Notes: generated from the sequence alone by a model not told the origin. Counted from the stretch's first letter, positions 54,939 through 63,632 are shown. The stretch is DNA of 64,000 nucleotides from Kibdelosporangium banguiense (GCF_017876405.1 NZ_JAGINW010000001.1:10801203-10865202); one strand, 5' to 3'. Numbers and translations: made by a program.

Positions 54939-56345
54939 CTACACCAGTACGTGTTCGCCGTCGCGCGGAACCACAGCGCACCAGCCGTATTCGACGCTCA
55001 GCCGCTCGGCAAGCGCAGCCGAACCTTCGGGCTCACCGTGCACAAGGTAGGTCACCAAGGGCTCCGGGCCACTGGTCGCCCACGCCACCAGTTCATCTGA
55101 GTCCGCGTCCGCGCTGAACGCGTCCACCACAACGACTTCCGCTTTGACGGGGACGTAGCGACCGTGAATCTTGATCTCCCGCGCGCCTTCAGCCAGTCGG
55201 CGGGCCCGAGTGCCCGCAGCGGCGTAGCCCACGATGAGAACTGTGTGCTTGCTGCGGGGCAGCATCGCCTCCAAGTGGTGCAGCACACGGCCACCGGTGG
55301 CCATCCCCGAGGCCGAGATGACGATCGAAGGCCTACTCGGCCGGTTCACTCGCATCGACTCTCCGGCCGTGCGCAGCTCCGCGAGATGGCCGGGGTCGAA
55401 CGGATCGTCCATCTCGGACAGTTCCGGCCGGATCTCCGGCCAGCTCTTGGCCAGCGCCTGCCGGTACACCCGCAACGACGCCAGGGCCATCGGGCTGTCC
55501 ACGTACACCGGAAGATCGGGAATGGCGCCCTCGCGTACCAGCCGGGCGAGTTCGACCAGGATAACCTCGGTCCGGTCGACCGCGAACGCGGGAATCAGCA
55601 CACTGCCACCACGTTGCGCCGTCTTGCGGATCATCTCGGCCAGCAATTCGATCGCCTGCCCGTCGTCGTGCGTGCGTTGCCCGTAGGTCGATTCCAGAAG
55701 AAGCACGTCACAATCCGGACGCGGCTGCGGCGGCAACAAGACCCGATGCGCCGGCCGGCCCATGTCGCCGCTGACCACCACACTCCGGCTGACACCGCCC
55801 GAGGTCAGCGTCAGGTGCGCCCACGCCGACCCCAGGATGTGCCCGGCCCTGCCGAACTCCAGCTCCACCCCATCGGCGATCCGCCGGTTGACACCATGGT
55901 CCAGCGGACGGAACAACTGCACAGTTCGCCCGACATCATCCGTGTCGTACAACGGCAGCGCCGGGTGGTGTTTGGACCAACCTCCCGCATTGGCCAGCCC
56001 AGCGTCCTCCATCATCAGCTGCGCACTGTCCGCCAGCACAATCCGCGCCAACTCGACCGTGCCATGCATCGCATAGATCGGGCCACGCCATCCGTTGCGC
56101 ACCAGCACAGCCAGGTAGCCGCAATGATCGAGATGGGCATGCGTCAACACGACTGCCTTGAGCCTGTCCACGTTCATGGGCGGCGGCCGCCAGTTACGCC
56201 GCCGCAGTGACGCCAGGCCCTGGAACAAGCCACAGTCGACGAGAACCTGGGAATCTCCGGCCGTGAACAGGAACTTGCTGCCGGTCACGGTGCCGACGCC
56301 GCCGAGAAAGGTCACCGCGGGCGGGGTGTCCACTTGAATGGTCAT
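54939..56345 (-). CDS. MBL-fold beta-CASP metallo-hydrolase (RNA-processing exonuclease type)
   Basis: 468 residues from ATG 56345. Metallo-beta-lactamase motif THAHLDHCG (His 69, 71, Asp 73, His 74), GHILGSAW, VVSGDMG, then the beta-CASP insert (LLLESTYGQRTH; ISASGMATGGRVLHHL) and the final GYAAAGTRARRL with HGRYV. This architecture matches YSH1/CPSF-like RNA nucleases. Substrate is probably RNA, though small-molecule hydrolases share the fold. First gene of a two-gene operon with the MgtC-like protein. Confidence 0.88.
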   Translation of the reverse strand: MTIQVDTPPAVTFLGGVGTVTGSKFLFTAGDSQVLVDCGLFQGLASLRRRNWRPPPMNVDRLKAVVLTHAHLDHCGYLAVLVRNGWRGPIYAMHGTVELARIVLADSAQLMMEDAGLANAGGWSKHHPALPLYDTDDVGRTVQLFRPLDHGVNRRIADGVELEFGRAGHILGSAWAHLTLTSGGVSRSVVVSGDMGRPAHRVLLPPQPRPDCDVLLLESTYGQRTHDDGQAIELLAEMIRKTAQRGGSVLIPAFAVDRTEVILVELARLVREGAIPDLPVYVDSPMALASLRVYRQALAKSWPEIRPELSEMDDPFDPGHLAELRTAGESMRVNRPSRPSIVISASGMATGGRVLHHLEAMLPRSKHTVLIVGYAAAGTRARRLAEGAREIKIHGRYVPVKAEVVVVDAFSADADSDELVAWATSGPEPLVTYLVHGEPEGSAALAERLSVEYGWCAVVPRDGEHVLV

Positions 56346-56531
56346 CTCGTGAGCCTGCGGCCAGACCGATCACCGCTGGCAGGAGCATCCGACCCGAAAC
56401 ATCAGGACTTTGGACCTTATCGAACGGATACCGGCGGCGACCGCGGAACCGGGCATACCGTGTTGTCCGGTGCCGCGTGCGACGGGACCTGTCCGCCGAC
56501 CATCATGTCTTCGACATGACAACGTGTCGTG

Positions 56532-57407
56532 TCAGTGGCGAGGTGACCGTTGTTTGCGACGGCGAACAACCCCGGTCACCGAGATGACCAGGGCGGCCAC
56601 GGCCGGGGTGATCCAGATCGCCGGTCCAGCGGCGATCGCGTGCCACATGGATACGGGCATCTGCTGGGCAAGAACGAAACCGCCCATCACGATCACGAAC
56701 CAGCCGAAACCCTTGCGCAGGAGATGTTCGGGGATTCGGCCGGTCAGCCGGCCGCCGAGCAGGCTGCCTGCCACCGCCGCCGCTGTGACGGCCAGCGCGA
56801 GTGTCCAGTCGATGTGGACAGTCGCGAGGTACCCGGCGAGCCCGGCGAAGGACTTCATCGCGATCACGACCAGCGAGGTGCCCACCGCGACAGACATCGG
56901 CAATCCGCCGAGCAGCGCCAAAGCGGGTACCACGAGGAAACCGCCACCCGCGCCGACCAGTCCGGTGACGGCACCCACCGCCACGCCCTCGGCGATGACC
57001 CGTCCGACAGGCAGTTCCCCATGTGTCGTGGCATGTGTGTTCGTGCGCCGGCCGCGGATCATCGCAACGGCGGTGGCGATCATCATGAGGGCGAAGCCCA
57101 CCAGCAACCATGTGCCGGGGATGAATTGAGCGAGACGCCCGCCGCCGTATGCGCCGGCCATCCCGGCGGCGCCGAACACCAGGCCGGTGCGCCAGCGCAC
57201 CCGCCCAGCCCGAGCATGCGAGATCACGCCGGCCGCACTGGTGACACCGACCACGAACAACGACATCGCGATCGCCGCTTTGGCTTCCAAGCCGGCCAGG
57301 AACACCAGGATCGGTACGGTCAGGATCGAGCCGCCACCACCGAGCACCCCCAAGGCCAGCCCGACCAGCACCGCCGCGGCCAACGTGAGTGCCAGCATCG
57401 CGCTCAC
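56532..57407 (-). CDS. TauE/SafE-family sulfite/organosulfonate permease
   Basis: 291 residues, about eight hydrophobic segments in two related halves, each with the family's Gly-rich loop (ALGVLGGGGSILTVPILVFL; VTGLVGAGGGFLVVPALALL). Predicted to export sulfite or other oxidised sulfur anions. Start GTG 57407 overlaps the rhodanese stop (GTGA); the internal ATG 57398 is three codons later. Third gene of the operon, so it would remove the sulfite or thiosulfate made by the two upstream enzymes. Confidence 0.9.
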   Translation of the reverse strand: MSAMLALTLAAAVLVGLALGVLGGGGSILTVPILVFLAGLEAKAAIAMSLFVVGVTSAAGVISHARAGRVRWRTGLVFGAAGMAGAYGGGRLAQFIPGTWLLVGFALMMIATAVAMIRGRRTNTHATTHGELPVGRVIAEGVAVGAVTGLVGAGGGFLVVPALALLGGLPMSVAVGTSLVVIAMKSFAGLAGYLATVHIDWTLALAVTAAAVAGSLLGGRLTGRIPEHLLRKGFGWFVIVMGGFVLAQQMPVSMWHAIAAGPAIWITPAVAALVISVTGVVRRRKQRSPRH

Positions 57408-57979
57408 GCCCGCTCGTCGCGCAACGCCGCCACCACGGCATCGTAATTGCGCCGCGAGCCACGGTTGTACGGCAATTTGGCCAGCAGCATGCCCATCACG
57501 CAGGTGTTGGTCAGCGAGGCGATCACCAGCCCGGCGCCGACGGCACCGGCCAGCCAGGTGACCGGCGGAACGACCAACCCGATCAGGACCGCGGTGAGCA
57601 CGATCGCGCCGGCGACCAGACGCACCTGACGCTCGAGGTCCCACCGCGGCCGGCCGTGCCGCACGGGACCGCCCGCAGCCTGCCACGCGGTCATGCCGCC
57701 ATCCAGCAGCCGGAGGTTGGGCAGACCGGCGGCGGCCAGGACCTGTTCGGCCTGTGCCGCGCGTTGCCCGGATCGACAGATGAGCACGACCTGCTCGTCG
57801 AGGTGGTGACGCAACTCGTCCCGATGCTCTCGTAACAGGTCCAACGGCACGTTGTAGGAGCCGGGGATGTGCGCGTTCTCGAACTCACCGGGCGTACGCA
57901 CGTCGATCAGCCGTGGACCGCCGCCGGACTCGACCAATCGTCGCAGCCCGGCCACGTCGAGTTTCATGGGACTGGTCAC
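57404..57979 (-). CDS. Rhodanese-domain protein with membrane anchor
   Basis: 191 residues from GTG 57979 (overlapping the upstream stop, GTGA). Residues 8-105 form a rhodanese domain with active-site Cys 68 in LICRSGQRA, which would carry a persulfide. Residues about 118-170 hold two hydrophobic segments (DUF2892-like: LVAGAIVLTAVLIGLVVPPV), placing the domain at the inner membrane. Moves sulfane sulfur between thiols and acceptors such as sulfite. Middle gene of the coupled operon with the persulfide dioxygenase fusion and TauE-like permease. Confidence 0.9.
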   Translation of the reverse strand: MTSPMKLDVAGLRRLVESGGGPRLIDVRTPGEFENAHIPGSYNVPLDLLREHRDELRHHLDEQVVLICRSGQRAAQAEQVLAAAGLPNLRLLDGGMTAWQAAGGPVRHGRPRWDLERQVRLVAGAIVLTAVLIGLVVPPVTWLAGAVGAGLVIASLTNTCVMGMLLAKLPYNRGSRRNYDAVVAALRDERA

Positions 57980-59376
57980 GCCTTTGCTCCCGCCGTGCGG
58001 ACGATGGTGAGGCCGGCGTTCGCAGCGGTGTCGTACAGGTCATCGATGTGCACGACTTGGCGCCCGGCCCGCGCCAGCACACTGGCCGCGATGGACGCCC
58101 GGTAGCCCGACTGGCAATGCACCCACACCACCCCGTCGGGGATCTCGACGAGCCGTTCCGGCAGTTCGGGCAACGGAATGTGCAAAGCGGCGTCAACGTG
58201 GCCGTCTCTCCATTCGTTGGTCATCCGCACGTCCAGCAGGACGTCCGGGTGCGGCAGCCAATGTGGCAGTTGCCCGGCTCGTGCGGCGGCGAGCTCAGCG
58301 AAGGTGGCCACGGCCAGCTCCCCAAGATCGTGCTCGTTCCCGGCCCACTGTTCGGGAGCGCCGGTGGCCGCCGCCGCGGGCCGATCGATACCGATTCGCG
58401 CCAGTTCCCGCTGGGCCTCCGCGACCTGCTCGGGCGACTCGCCGAGCAGCGTGATGGGCGCGCCCCACGGCGCCATCCAGCCCAGCCAGGTGGACATCGG
58501 CCCGTCAATGCCGAAACTGAGCGTGCCGGTCAGATACCGATGCGCGAATGCCTTGCGGGAGCGCAGGTCCACCACCCACTCCTGGGCGCCGATACGAGTA
58601 CGCAACTCCTCGGGGTCAGCGATCCGCACCGGGGTGAGGTCGATCAGGCCGGGTCCGGCAGCGTTCGCGACGCCCATGTGGGCGTAGTACGCGGGATAGG
58701 CGTCCAGCCCCGCCAGCGTCCGGGTCACGAAGTCGTCGGCTTCCAGCCGCAGGGCGGGGTTCGTGCCCTTTTCCCGGCCGATCGTCGAGGCCGGGGCATC
58801 AGATTGGGTGGCCGAACAGAAACTGCCGAACCCGTGCGTGGGCCAGACCTGGGCGCCATCGGGCAGCAGGTCGGCCAGCCTGCGCACAGAGGCGTGCTGA
58901 TGGTAGGCAAGGGTGCCAGCGTACTGCTTGCCGAGCAGATCGGTGCGCCCCGTCGTGCCGAACAACAACGAACCACCGGTGAACACACCCACCGGCCCCG
59001 CCGGGCCGTGCAGGACACAGGACATGTGGTGAAACGTATGCCCCGGCGTGGCCATGACGTTCAAGCGCATCTGGTCGGACACCACGATCTCGTCCCCGTC
59101 GCTGACCGCAAGACGTTCGAACGCGACATTGTCGGCAGCCGCCACCGCGTACCGCGCACCTGTCAGCCGGGCGAGCGCCAGCCCGCCAGAGACATAATCG
59201 TTGTGCAGGTGCGTCTCCACGACGTGGGTGATCCGTACTCCCCACCGGCCGGCCAGCTCCACGATCCGGTCAATGTCCCGTTGCGGGTCCACCACTACCG
59301 CCACCTGCCCGTCGTGCGCCAGATAGCTGCGGTCGCCCAGCGAGGAGGTCGCGACGACCTCGACGTCAATCGACAT
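57976..59376 (-). CDS. Persulfide dioxygenase-rhodanese fusion (MBL fold, CstB-like)
   Basis: 466 residues from ATG 59376 (AAGGATGAGC upstream). The N-terminal metallo-beta-lactamase fold is of ETHE1/persulfide-dioxygenase type: VETHLHNDYVSGG (His 56, 58, Asp 60), TPGHTFHHMS, FTGGSLLFGTTGRTDL, THGFGSFC. Two rhodanese-like domains follow; the first (about 245-340) lacks an obvious Cys, and the second has the active Cys in VWVHCQSGYRAS (about 430). The fusion oxidises low-molecular-weight persulfide to sulfite and can combine it with sulfane sulfur to thiosulfate. First gene of the operon, with CsoR/CstR-type boxes upstream. Confidence 0.9.
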   Translation of the reverse strand: MSIDVEVVATSSLGDRSYLAHDGQVAVVVDPQRDIDRIVELAGRWGVRITHVVETHLHNDYVSGGLALARLTGARYAVAAADNVAFERLAVSDGDEIVVSDQMRLNVMATPGHTFHHMSCVLHGPAGPVGVFTGGSLLFGTTGRTDLLGKQYAGTLAYHQHASVRRLADLLPDGAQVWPTHGFGSFCSATQSDAPASTIGREKGTNPALRLEADDFVTRTLAGLDAYPAYYAHMGVANAAGPGLIDLTPVRIADPEELRTRIGAQEWVVDLRSRKAFAHRYLTGTLSFGIDGPMSTWLGWMAPWGAPITLLGESPEQVAEAQRELARIGIDRPAAAATGAPEQWAGNEHDLGELAVATFAELAAARAGQLPHWLPHPDVLLDVRMTNEWRDGHVDAALHIPLPELPERLVEIPDGVVWVHCQSGYRASIAASVLARAGRQVVHIDDLYDTAANAGLTIVRTAGAKA

Positions 59377-59464
59377 GCTCATCCTTAGGTTTCGTAACGC
59401 TTCTGGTGCCACGGTCTCCGACGCGGATCTGCAGTCGACCCAAGACCGGCACCACACTCTTTCA

Positions 59465-59535
59465 GATACCCTGGGGGGTACCTAAGGTTCAGCGTAGCGC
59501 ACGCCGCTCAGGTTCCCCAAATACCCCTGGGGGTA
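59465..59535. promoter_or_regulatory. Two CsoR/CstR-type operator boxes
   Basis: GATACCCTGGGGGGTACC (59465-59482) and ATACCCCTGGGGGTA (59521-59535) fit the ATACCCC-N-GGGGTAT pattern of CsoR-family sites. They lie between the divergent persulfide-dioxygenase operon (start 59376) and the aminotransferase-like gene (start 59770), so one regulator can control both. Confidence 0.85.
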
Positions 59536-59769
59536 GTTGCGGCGCTTCTCGAACCGGCCACGCACGTGACCGCGATGACCGCTGAGCCAATCCCAGCCAG
59601 GCGACCGGCGTCACCTTGGCCGCCGCGCCTGGTCGGTGGCCACCGAACACCTCGAACTGCCGTGGAGGCCAGGGACGGAAGACCTGTCCGCGCGGGGCCG
59701 ATCGGCCGCATCCGGCAAGGCCACAGGCAGCGCATCCTGAACCGAGCGCCGCACGAAGAGGAGTCACCG

Positions 59770-61448
59770 GTGAATACCTCGCCAATCGCGATGATCGACC
59801 GGATCCGACAGGCACTCATCGGCGAGGGTGAGGTTCTCGTCGGTCCCTATGGCCCCGGCGGGTCGCCTACGTGGACTACACGGCGTCCGGCCGGGCGCTG
59901 GACTTCATCGAGGAGTTCATCCGCCGGCAGGTGCTGCCCTGTTGTGCCAACACCCACACGGAGAGTTCTGGCACCGGGCTGCGCACTACCCGCCTGCGGG
60001 AGCAGGCTCGCCGCCTGATTCGCGACTCGGTCGGCGGAACCGAGGGCGACTTGGTGATCTTCTGCGGTTCCGGGGCCACCGCGCGGTGAACAAGCTGGTC
60101 GGCATTCTGGAACTGCGGCTGCCCGCGGCCCTGGACGCGCGGTACCACTTGCGTGATCGGATACCCGCGGCGGAACGGCCGGTGGTATTCGTCGGGCCGT
60201 ACGAACACCACTCCAACGAGCTGCCCTGGCGAGAGTCGATCGCCGAGGTCGTCGTCATCGACGAGGACGCCGACGGGCACATCGACATCGCCGAGCTTCA
60301 GCGGGAACTGCGGCGCTACGCCGATCGTCCACTGCGGATCAGCAGTTTCTCGGCAGCCTCCAATGTCACGGGCGTCCCGACCGACGCCGACCGCATAGCC
60401 GCCCTCCTGCACGAGCACGGCCCATTGTCCTTTTGGGACTACGCGGCGGCCGCGCCTTACGTGTCGATCCGCATGCGGGAGAGCACACCCGGCCGCCGAG
60501 ACCACAAGGACGCGATTTTCCTGTCACCACACAAGTTCGTCGGCGGTCCGCAAACCCCGGGTGTTCTGGTGATACGGCGCAACTGGTCACCAACGCCGTG
60601 CCCACGGCTCCGGGCGGTGGCACGGTCGCGTTCGTCGTCCCACTCGGACACCGCTATCTCGACGATCCCGTTGCCCGCAAGGAAGGCGGGACTCCCGCGA
60701 TCGTCGAGTCCATCCGCGCCGGGCTGTGTTCGCCGTGAAGGACGCCGTCGGTACCGAGACCATCCAGGCCCATGAGGAGAACGGTTGTGGCGGCACGCCC
60801 TCGCGCGGTGGGCGGCGAATCCGGGCATCGAGATCCTCGGCAACCACCAGTCCGACCGGTTGTCCATTGTGTCGTTCCGAATCCGGGCCCGGGGCCGGTA
60901 TCTGCACCACAACTTCGTCGTCGCGGTGCTCAACGACCTGTTCGGCATCCAGACCCGCGGCGGTTGCTCCTGCGCCGGACCCTACGGTCACCGGCTGCTG
61001 GCGATCGATACCGAACACGCCCACGCCTTCGAACACGAAGTGGCGCTGGGGGCGTGACGGCATCAAGCCAGGCTGGGTCCGGCTCAACTTCAACTACTTC
61101 ATCACCGACGACGTCCACGACTACCTTGGTGCCGTGGATCTCATCGCGCGACACGGACACCGCCTGCTGTCCGACTACGTCTTCGACCCCAGAACCGGGT
61201 TGTGGTGTCACCGAACCGCCACGATCACCGCGGAGCGGATACCCGACCTACGGGCGATCACGCCCGGTACACCGGGTCCCATCATCACTAAGCGAACCAG
61301 CGAGCCCGCACTCGCGACACAGCTGAAAGAGGCCGAACGACTGCTGATCGGGCGCCCGGACGTGACCGACGACGGCCCCACGGGACTGCCGCCGGATTTC
61401 GAGACATTGCGCTGGTTCGTCTTGCCGCCCGGCTGTCTGACAGGCTAA
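59770..61448 (+). pseudogene. Class-V aminotransferase (cysteine desulfurase/selenocysteine lyase-like), six frameshifts
   Basis: GTG 59770 with GAGGAG upstream. Joined over six frame changes (near 59857, 60087, 60588, 60727, 60780, 61050) it gives an almost complete PLP enzyme: VDYTASGRALDFIEEFIRRQ, EGDLVIFCGSGATA, ISSFSAASNVTGVPTDADRI, FLSPHKFVGGPQTPG (Lys for PLP), PGGGTVAFVVPLG, TRGGCSCAGPYGHRLL, WVRLNFNYFITDDVHDYL, WFVLPPG. Five changes equal loss of one base and one equals gain of one. Family members move sulfur from cysteine or use related substrates. Convergent with the CstR gene; the two stop codons overlap. Dead as written, yet all blocks are well preserved, so assembly error must be excluded. 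Confidence 0.8.
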
Positions 61449-61708
61449 GCCAGCGTCAGGAACAGTTTCTCCAACTGGGCGCGGTTGGCCACGCCCTGTT
61501 CGGAGTCGTCGGTCACGCACTGCTCAAGACCGCTGGCGATCAGCTTGAATCCGGCCCGGTCCAGCGCGCGTGACACCGCCGCGAGCTGGATGATCACGTC
61601 CTTGCAGTCCCGGCCGTTCTCCATCATCTGGATGAGGCCACCGACCTGCCCCTGGGCGCGCCGCAGGCGCTTGATCACGTCCGCGACGACGTCTTCACCG
61701 AGCTCCAC
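61445..61708 (-). CDS. CsoR/CstR-family repressor (persulfide sensor candidate)
   Basis: 87 residues from GTG 61708 (AGGGAGG upstream). All-helical CsoR-family DNA-binding protein: VADVIKRLRRAQGQVGGLIQ, DCKDVIIQLAAVSRALDRAG. The two conserved cysteines are present (about 35 and 64), but the His that binds Cu(I) in copper-sensing CsoR is a Gly here (position about 60), which favours the CstR type that senses persulfide or polysulfide through Cys-Cys modification. A CsoR-type box lies at 61725-61740 directly upstream (autoregulation), and further boxes mark the sulfur operon. Confidence 0.9.
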   Translation of the reverse strand: MELGEDVVADVIKRLRRAQGQVGGLIQMMENGRDCKDVIIQLAAVSRALDRAGFKLIASGLEQCVTDDSEQGVANRAQLEKLFLTLA

Positions 61709-61724
61709 TGTGACCTCCCTGAGG

Positions 61725-61740
61725 ATACCCCCAAGGGTAC
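61725..61740. promoter_or_regulatory. CsoR/CstR-type box upstream of the repressor gene
   Basis: ATACCCCCAAGGGTAC, 17 bases before the repressor's GTG. It lies inside the downstream end of the thioredoxin reading frame. Confidence 0.75.
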
Positions 61741-61751
61741 AAGTTACCCGC

Positions 61752-62100
61752 CCTCCGCGAGCCGCGCGCACCTGGTCCATGTCGAGTTCCTGGACCTTGC
61801 CGATCAGCTCGTCCAGCGCGGCCGCCAGAAGCGCCCCGGCTGCGCGTACACCACGACCCCGTCCCGGGCGACCATCAGCGTCGGGATCGAGGAGATCCCG
61901 AACGCCTGCGCCAGCTCGATCTGCGCCTCGGTGTCCACCTTGCCGAAGGTCATGTCCGGGTACTGCTCCGACGCCCGCTCGAACAGCGGCGCGAACATGC
62001 GGCACGGACCACACCACGACGCCCAGAAGTCGACCAGTACCGTCCCAGGACGGCTGACGACCCCGTCGAAGTTCTCCTTGGTCAGCTCCACCGTGGCCAC
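61752..62100 (-). pseudogene. Thioredoxin, one frameshift
   Basis: GTG 62100 (GAGGAGTGATT upstream): ATVELTKENFDGVVSRPGTV, then the active site WASWCGPCRMFAPLF, KVDTEAQIELAQAFGISSIP, TLMVARDGVVVYAQPG. One base is then missing near 61830: the current frame ends at 61804, whereas the next frame continues LLAAALDELIGKVQELDMDQ, the proper C-terminal helix. That helix frame has no stop before the CstR start and is in phase with it, which may reflect translational coupling or a fusion. Reducing power from thioredoxin would release sulfide from persulfidated proteins. Confidence 0.8.
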
Positions 62101-62114
62101 AATCACTCCTCTCT

Positions 62115-62183
62115 CATACCCCCTACGGTATGCAACAACAAGGCCGTCCTGTTCCCAGCGCTCGATGATACCCCCAGGGGTAC
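62115..62183. promoter_or_regulatory. Two CsoR/CstR-type boxes between thioredoxin and csoR-like fragment
   Basis: CATACCCCCTACGGTATG (62115-62132) and GATACCCCCAGGGGTAC (62167-62183). They lie in the gap between the divergent thioredoxin start (62100) and the truncated CsoR-like gene (62209). Confidence 0.8.
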
Positions 62184-62208
62184 TATCACGGCTGGAGGTG
62201 ACGAACAC

Positions 62209-62301
62209 ATGGACTTGGCATCTGTCGCCGACGAGGCCACGAAACGGTTGCGCGCCGCGCGCCGCATACTCGGCCAACAGCCGACTAATGGCACTACGTA
62301 G
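62209..62301 (+). pseudogene. CsoR-family N-terminal fragment
   Basis: ATG 62209 with GGAGGTGACG upstream: MDLASVADEATKRLRAARRI, LGQQPTNGTT and a stop. ATKRLRRARGQL is the first helix of CsoR-family repressors. The Cys-bearing helices are missing, cut off about 40-55 bases before the second IS copy. It was a second, divergently transcribed CsoR/CstR-type gene. Confidence 0.6.
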
Positions 62302-62337
62302 CCAGATACTCTGATCCATCCCCGGTGACAATGACCC

Positions 62338-63564
62338 TGCGCTTGCCGAAAACCTCATCCGTACTGGTCAGATGCTGCCCCATGGTGACATCGACTCCGT
62401 CCACTCACGGCTCGCGGTCCCCCGGCAGGATGACTGGCTGTGCTGCTGCGACTAGCCTACCTCGGCCTGACAAACACCTTCGCCCTGCTTCGCCTGCTCC
62501 CGATGACCGACCGAGACAAGGACATCGAGATCCTGGTGCTGCGACACCAGATCGCAGTACTGCAACGGCAACTCGGCGACACGAGGGTACGATTCAGTCC
62601 AACTGACAGGGCGTTACTCGCCGCGCTCCTGCATCGACTACCACGCCACACCTTGCACAAACTCCGCCTGCTGGTACGCACGGATACGATCCTGCGCTGG
62701 CACCGCGACCTAATGCGCCGACGCCACGCCAGCATGTCCCGACCGAAACGCCCGGGCCGGCCCCGCACCATCCGATCCGTGCAAGCCCTGGTCCTGCGCC
62801 TGGCGAAGGAGAACCCAAGCTGGGGCTATCGCCGCGTCCACGGCGAACTTCTCGTCTTGGGCATCAAAGTCGCCGCATCTACCGTCTGGCAGATCCTCAC
62901 CGACGCCGACATAGATCCTGCTCCCGAACGCGCGTCGAGCACCTGGGCCCAATTCCTCCGCTCCCAGGCCGAGGCCCTGTTAGCCTGCGACTTCTTCGAA
63001 ACCGTCACGCTCACCGGCCTCCGCATGTACGTGCTGATCGTGATCGAGCATGCTCAACGCCGCATCCGCATCCTCGGCGCCACACCACATCCCACCGCAG
63101 CATGGGTGACCCAAGCCACCCGCAACCTCGTCATAGACCTCGAGGACACCCACTGCCGGACACGGTTTCTGATCCGCGATAGGGACGGCAAGTTCCCTCA
63201 GTTGTTCGACGTCATCCTCGCCGACGCCGGCATCGAGGCCGTGCTGAGTGGTGTTCAGATGCCCAGGATGAACTCGATCGCCGAACGCTGGATCCAAACC
63301 TGCCGACACGAACTGCTCGACCGCACCTTGATCTGGAACCAGCGACACCTGCTCCACGCACTCCGCGAATACGAGCGGTTCTACAACACGCACCGACCTC
63401 ACCAAGGCATCGCCAACGCCCGACCATTACAGCCACTGCCAGAACCGATCACCGATCCAGCCCAGATCAGTCAACTCCACATCCACCGGCACCCACGATT
63501 GGGCGGCATCCTCAACGAGTACCACGCCGCCTGACCAGCACGGATGACATTTTCGGCAGGCGCA
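62338..63564 (+). mobile_element. Insertion sequence copy 2 (integrase-core transposase)
   Basis: Same organisation as 51655-52883. The left end TGCGCTTGCCGA and right end TCGGCAGGCGCA are inverted; the inner terminal-repeat parts (AAACCTCATCC; inverted right AAATGTCATCC) are a little closer to each other than in copy 1. Flanks CCC and CCA give no clear target duplication. With copy 1 it brackets the sulfur locus in a composite-transposon-like layout. Confidence 0.85.
62440..63534 (+). CDS. Integrase-core (IS481/IS3-like) transposase, copy 2
   Basis: 364 residues, intact and nearly identical to copy 1 apart from scattered substitutions and a shorter C-terminus (RLGGILNEYHAA). DDE residues: ACDFFETVTL, FLIRDRDGKF, SIAERWIQTCR. 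No frameshift, in contrast to the genes between the two copies. Confidence 0.93.
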   Translation: MLLRLAYLGLTNTFALLRLLPMTDRDKDIEILVLRHQIAVLQRQLGDTRVRFSPTDRALLAALLHRLPRHTLHKLRLLVRTDTILRWHRDLMRRRHASMSRPKRPGRPRTIRSVQALVLRLAKENPSWGYRRVHGELLVLGIKVAASTVWQILTDADIDPAPERASSTWAQFLRSQAEALLACDFFETVTLTGLRMYVLIVIEHAQRRIRILGATPHPTAAWVTQATRNLVIDLEDTHCRTRFLIRDRDGKFPQLFDVILADAGIEAVLSGVQMPRMNSIAERWIQTCRHELLDRTLIWNQRHLLHALREYERFYNTHRPHQGIANARPLQPLPEPITDPAQISQLHIHRHPRLGGILNEYHAA

Positions 63565-63632
63565 CCACTGAGAGCCCAGAATCCGTGCTAGTCCGATTTA
63601 GCAACGACGCCGGATCTGGACGGAGCGCACCA

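Noticed and set aside
56513..56533. Inverted repeat GACATGACA / TGTCGTGTC at the TauE-like stop
   Set aside because: One mismatch and position over the stop codon; too far from the next start (56345) to argue for an operator, and too weak for a terminator.
57913..59388. 491-residue plus-strand frame over the persulfide dioxygenase fusion
   Set aside because: Antisense shadow of a gene with full catalytic motifs; composition is typical of a reversed coding strand.
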